DNA from: Flavobacterium jejuense
GTDB taxonomy: Bacteria > Bacteroidota > Bacteroidia > Flavobacteriales > Flavobacteriaceae
Assembly (NCBI RefSeq): GCF_006491595.2
Contig: NZ_VEVQ02000007.1
Coordinates: 1 to 64,000, forward strand
Reading direction: 5' to 3'
DNA: 64,000 nt
The notes under the pieces are model-generated. The model ran no database searches, was not told the origin of the DNA, and was given only the letters and a program-made list of their open reading frames with translations. Below, in pieces: positions 61,297 to 64,000 of the stretch; the stretch's first letter is position 1, and every line of letters starts with the position of its first letter. A program made the position numbers and the translations under genes.

Positions 61297-61363
61297 CACA
61301 TTCATAGTACTAATTCACAATCAAAGCCATAAAAAAACAATAGTCTTACAAGCCATAAAAAGA

Positions 61364-61398
61364 AAAAAGGCTGTCCCTTTATCAGGACAACCCTTTTT
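61364..61398. terminator. Bidirectional terminator after receptor B
   Basis: AAAAAGG-c-TGTCC (61364-61376) pairs with GGACA-ac-CCTTTTT (61385-61398). It ends the cassette region and can also end the convergent gene at 61417. Confidence 0.75.
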
Positions 61399-61416
61399 CT
61401 TTTTAAAAGAATTCAT

Positions 61417-61827
61417 TTACAAAGTGGCTTTGTGATTGGTAATGGCTAAAATAAAAGCATCAACCTCTTCTATTTCTTTGTTAACCCTTTCTAAATCCAA
61501 TTCCTTTTCTAACAAGGCTATAGTACCATAACTCTCTTTGCGATCTTCAAGTAAGAATTTTCTGTACACTAACTTTGTTTTCTTTTTTAATTTATCTTCT
61601 TTTATTTCACCTTCTGGTAAAGAAGCTATAACGGAATCTAAAGCAGTCAGTTCTATTAAAACACCTTGTAACTCTGATTCAACCTCTAATGAAGTACTAG
61701 AATACTTCACAGTTAAGCGTTCTTCGGAAATTTTTTTGAAAGTCAATTCCGCTTTCTCTTTTCCTGCCCAAGTTAATAACACATCGCAATCTGATACTTG
61801 TGTTAAATTGTTAATTGTGTAATTCAT
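61417..61827 (-). CDS. Hypothetical protein (136 aa)
   Basis: A soluble protein with an N-terminal beta part (NNLTQVSDCDVLLTWAGKEK, LTVKYSSTSLEVE) and a charged helical C-terminus (LEKELDLERVNKEIEEVDAF). No signal peptide, no recognised family. Codon use is like the core genome. Convergent with receptor B across a shared terminator. Confidence 0.6.
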   Translation of the reverse strand: MNYTINNLTQVSDCDVLLTWAGKEKAELTFKKISEERLTVKYSSTSLEVESELQGVLIELTALDSVIASLPEGEIKEDKLKKKTKLVYRKFLLEDRKESYGTIALLEKELDLERVNKEIEEVDAFILAITNHKATL

Positions 61828-62029
61828 AATATTATAATTTTAAAGATTATTATTACTAAGGCTTATACAAACCAAATGCCATAGCGTGCCAGAAAATTGA
61901 AGTTTAAAACAAGTTTAACTTTTTGTAAGAAAAATTGTAAAACGAAGTTAAAATTTATACGAAATAAATCAAACCATCGTTCTTATTGGATTTTGAAATC
62001 AACAAACAATTTCAACGAACAACTTCAAA

Positions 62030-62360
62030 AATCAACTTCAAAAAACAATCTCAAAAATCAACTTCCCCAAACCACATCCTCAAACTTGTCATCCCGACGC
62101 AGGAGGGACCCCACTCGAAACTCCACAAACCACATTCCCAAACCAATTCCCCAAACTACATCCCCAAACTACATCCTCAAACCACATCCCCAAACCACAT
62201 CCCCAAACCACATCCTCAAACCACATCCTCAAACCACATCCCCAAACCACATCCCCAAACCACATCCTCAAACCACTTCCCCAAACCACATCCTCAAACT
62301 TGTCATCCCAACGCAGGAGGGAACCCACTCGAAACTCCCCAAACTACATCAACATAAAAC
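62030..62360. repeat. 13-bp tandem array flanked by dispersed repeats
   Basis: About 13 copies of a 13-base unit CCYCAAACCACAT (62121-62300) lie between two copies of an AAACTTGTCATCCC-containing block (62085 and 62304) that continues GCAGGAGGGA and CCACTCGAAACTCC. The unit is not a multiple of 3, so the long open frames seen on both strands here are artefacts. No spacer pattern of a CRISPR. Confidence 0.8.
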
Positions 62361-62406
62361 ACCATAATCAAAAACTTTTTTTATTTTTATAAAACAATTT
62401 CTCCAC

Positions 62407-62730
62407 ATGAAAGAGCTAACAAACGGATACCACACTTATTACGTTTATATCTTGACCAATAAACACCGAACTACTTTCTACATAGGAGTGACTAATAATT
62501 TAAAAATCCGTTTGCAACAGCACATCGATTCCGTGACTGAAAACACCCATTCCTTTGTATCAAGATATAAAGTGGAATACCTAGTTTATTATGAAAAGCA
62601 TACTTGGATTCAAGAAGCCATAGCACGAGAAAAAGAATTAAAAGGATGGAGAAGAGAAAAAAAATTACATTTAATACAATCGTTTAATGAGAGTTTTGCT
62701 TTTTTAAATCACCATTTTTTGGATAAATAA
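62407..62730 (+). CDS. GIY-YIG nuclease family protein
   Basis: A 107-aa single-domain protein with YYVYILTNKHRTTFYIGVTN (GIY-YIG motif), the catalytic Arg in NNLKIRLQQH and the Glu in WIQEAIAREKELKGW. Small stand-alone GIY-YIG proteins (UPF0213-like) are common, and their role is unclear. It is the only gene inside the repeat-rich segment 61.9-63.3 kb, with repeat blocks on both sides. Confidence 0.85.
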   Translation: MKELTNGYHTYYVYILTNKHRTTFYIGVTNNLKIRLQQHIDSVTENTHSFVSRYKVEYLVYYEKHTWIQEAIAREKELKGWRREKKLHLIQSFNESFAFLNHHFLDK

Positions 62731-62764
62731 GAGACATACGTAGTTTTGGAAAATAATTATTGAA

Positions 62765-63320
62765 GTAGATATGGGTTCCCTCCTGTGTCGGGATGACAAG
62801 TTTGCGGAAGTAGATTGCAGGTACAAATAGCGCGTAGATGAAACTGATTTTGCAGATTTTTTACATAGCAACTTCAAAATCAATTTCAACATACATTTCT
62901 ACAAACAACTTCCACAAACCACTACCTCAAACTTGTCATCCCGACACAGGAGGGACCCCACTCGAAACTCCGCAATCAACTTCAACAATCAACTCCAAAA
63001 ATCAACTTCCACAAACCACATCCCCAAACTTGTCATCTTGACGAAGGAAAGACCCCACTCGAAACTCCACAAACAACTTCAAAAATCAACTTCAAAAATC
63101 AACTTCCACAAACCACATCCACAAACTTGTCATCTTGACGAAGGAAAGACCCCACACGAAACTCCGTAATCAACTTCCCCAAACAATCACCCCAAACTTG
63201 TCATCTTGACGAAGGAAAGACCCCACTCGAAACTCCACAAACCACATCCCCAAACTTGTCATCTTGACGAAGGAAAGACCCCACTCGAAACTCCTCAAAC
63301 AACTCCACAAACAACTTCAA
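62765..63320. repeat. Cluster of dispersed AAACTTGTCAT repeats
   Basis: One inverted copy (about 62768-62810) and five direct copies (starting near 62930, 63025, 63121, 63191 and 63252) of a ~40-base block: AAACTTGTCATCTTGACGAA, GGAAAGACCCC, ACTCGAAACTCC. Between them lie simple CAACTTCAAAAAT-type repeats. Open frames here are low-complexity artefacts. Same family as at 62085-62340 and, diverged, at 36.8-37.2 kb. Confidence 0.8.
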
Positions 63321-63328
63321 CAAACAAA

Positions 63329-63850
63329 TTACCCTTTCCACAACTCTTTTTCTAACTGTTTTGTATATACTAAAAGCGCTTTTAATTGTAATTGAATTTT
63401 AGTTTGCAAGTGAACCCCATTTTTATCTAAAATTGCTAAGGCTTTATTTTGTATGTTTTCTAAGATAACGTCATCCCTATCCGTTAGGCCTTCTTTTTCT
63501 TTGTATAATGTTACAAATTCAATTGTTCTTGCTGCTTTTTGATAATTATGTTGCAGTTGTTTTATTTTTTTTTCTAGTAGCAACTGTTCAATGTTATTAT
63601 TTTCAATTTGTTTTAGTAGTAGCTCTTGTTTTTTAGCTTGCTGTGTTTTATGATAAGGGAATTCTCTTTTAGTAAGCTGAGAAAGAGTATCGGCATAGTT
63701 TGTCAATTTAGATAGTTTCAATAGGGCAGCAGTAGGTAAATCACGTTTTCCTATTTCATACATTGCGTATTGACTTCTCTTAATGCCTAATAACAAAGCT
63801 ATTTCTTCCTGTGATAGCAATAATGATTTAAAAGTTGTGTCTTTTTTCAT
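63329..63850 (-). CDS. XRE-family helix-turn-helix protein
   Basis: A 173-aa protein with an N-terminal XRE-type HTH (LLSQEEIALLLGIKRSQYAM, YEIGKRDLPTAALLKLSKL, residues ~10-50) followed by a long Lys/Gln/Glu-rich coiled coil (KTQQAKKQELLLKQIENNNI and on). Probably a DNA-binding regulator that forms coiled-coil dimers. The upstream region holds six TGTSACA heptamers, suggesting self-regulation. Confidence 0.75.
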   Translation of the reverse strand: MKKDTTFKSLLLSQEEIALLLGIKRSQYAMYEIGKRDLPTAALLKLSKLTNYADTLSQLTKREFPYHKTQQAKKQELLLKQIENNNIEQLLLEKKIKQLQHNYQKAARTIEFVTLYKEKEGLTDRDDVILENIQNKALAILDKNGVHLQTKIQLQLKALLVYTKQLEKELWKG

Positions 63851-63898
63851 GAGGTAAATTATTATTGTTTAACGTCTTTATAATTACTAATCAAAAAC

Positions 63899-63990
63899 TG
63901 TGACAAAATATTTTTTGTAAAAAAAAATGTCACAGAAATTTGTGACAAAAAATTTGTGACAAATTATTTTGTCACAAAAAAAATGTCACA
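63899..63990. promoter_or_regulatory. Cluster of six TGTSACA heptamers upstream of the XRE gene
   Basis: TGTGACA at 63899, 63941 and 63955; TGTCACA at 63928, 63970 and 63984. The last five are spaced 13-15 bases apart, and the set lies 49 bases upstream of the XRE start. Likely operator sites for the XRE protein; the window end cuts off whatever lies beyond. Confidence 0.5.
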
Positions 63991-64000
63991 ACTTTTTTTA

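Noticed and set aside
40500..61300. Insertion sequence or integron explaining the duplicated cassettes
   Set aside because: No transposase, integrase, terminal inverted repeats or attC-like sites were seen. Tandem duplication by recombination between leader copies explains the layout better.
61897..62367. Long open frames on both strands over the 13-bp tandem array
   Set aside because: They arise because the repeat unit lacks stop codons in several frames. Composition is Pro/His/Thr low-complexity, and no start context or domain is present.
62030..63320. Possible CRISPR array in the repeat-rich segment
   Set aside because: Repeats are uneven in spacing, partly inverted, and the intervals are themselves simple sequence rather than unique spacers. 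No cas genes are present.

Overview
The window looks like chromosome from a Flavobacteriaceae bacterium, most likely Flavobacterium. The evidence is the low GC content, a PorP/SprF gene next to a T9SS type B sorting tail, the order murI-ompH-ompH-bamA-uppS, GLPGLI proteins, and promoters of the form TTG-N19/20-TAnnTTTG with no Shine-Dalgarno sites. No tRNA, rRNA or CRISPR array was seen.

Bases 1-33,400 are mostly core genome. First come a T9SS/gliding tail with PorP/SprF, a gamma carbonic anhydrase, and a leftward envelope block (murI, two ompH/skp genes, bamA, uppS, a PorG-like protein, nadK, a CBS protein). Then come pdxJ with a hydrolase, an OmpP1/FadL porin with a GDSL lipoprotein, tig-clpP-clpX, an OmpA/PD40 protein, a GH3-family protein, ferritin, a thioredoxin-like ferredoxin, AsmA, a queuosine-precursor transporter, sppA, a folK-deoxynucleoside kinase fusion and a PAS histidine kinase with its receiver.

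Bases 33,400-40,500 hold a split lantibiotic dehydratase (two genes), a secreted DinB-like protein, a 60-aa class I lanthipeptide-type precursor with an FDLE box and a GG site, and a TPR-AraC membrane regulator.

Bases 40,500-61,300 are the remarkable part: about 21 kb built from repeated cassettes. A full cassette is a ~235-nt structured leader, a 75-110 aa Sec-exported small protein with two cysteines in its mature part, a GLPGLI-family protein and, in two cases, a TonB-dependent-receptor-like outer-membrane protein. There are seven intact small secreted proteins (SSP1-7) and one decayed one, eight GLPGLI genes (one frameshifted), two intact receptors and at least three receptor remnants. 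One leader copy instead drives a complete grasp-with-spasm RiPP operon: two precursors whose cores resemble EF-hand calcium loops, a lipoprotein, an ATP-grasp ligase, a 68-aa protein and a SPASM maturase. Two cassette promoters are followed by a conserved 38-aa single-helix membrane peptide missed by size cut-offs.

An ATTCNNGAATRTC palindrome lies 4-6 nt before a TACTTTG promoter element at four places: before the lanthipeptide-type precursor and before three cassette operons. The AraC-type regulator gene lies between the first two. This ties the dehydratase branch, the graspetide operon and the GLPGLI cassettes into one candidate regulon. The SSPs and GLPGLI proteins also fall into two matching subclasses, as expected if each GLPGLI protein serves its own SSP. 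What the system does is not known from the sequence; it could export, mature or take up small disulfide peptides.

Bases 61,300-64,000 contain a hypothetical gene, a GIY-YIG protein set among dispersed and tandem repeats, and an XRE-type gene preceded by a cluster of six TGTSACA heptamers.
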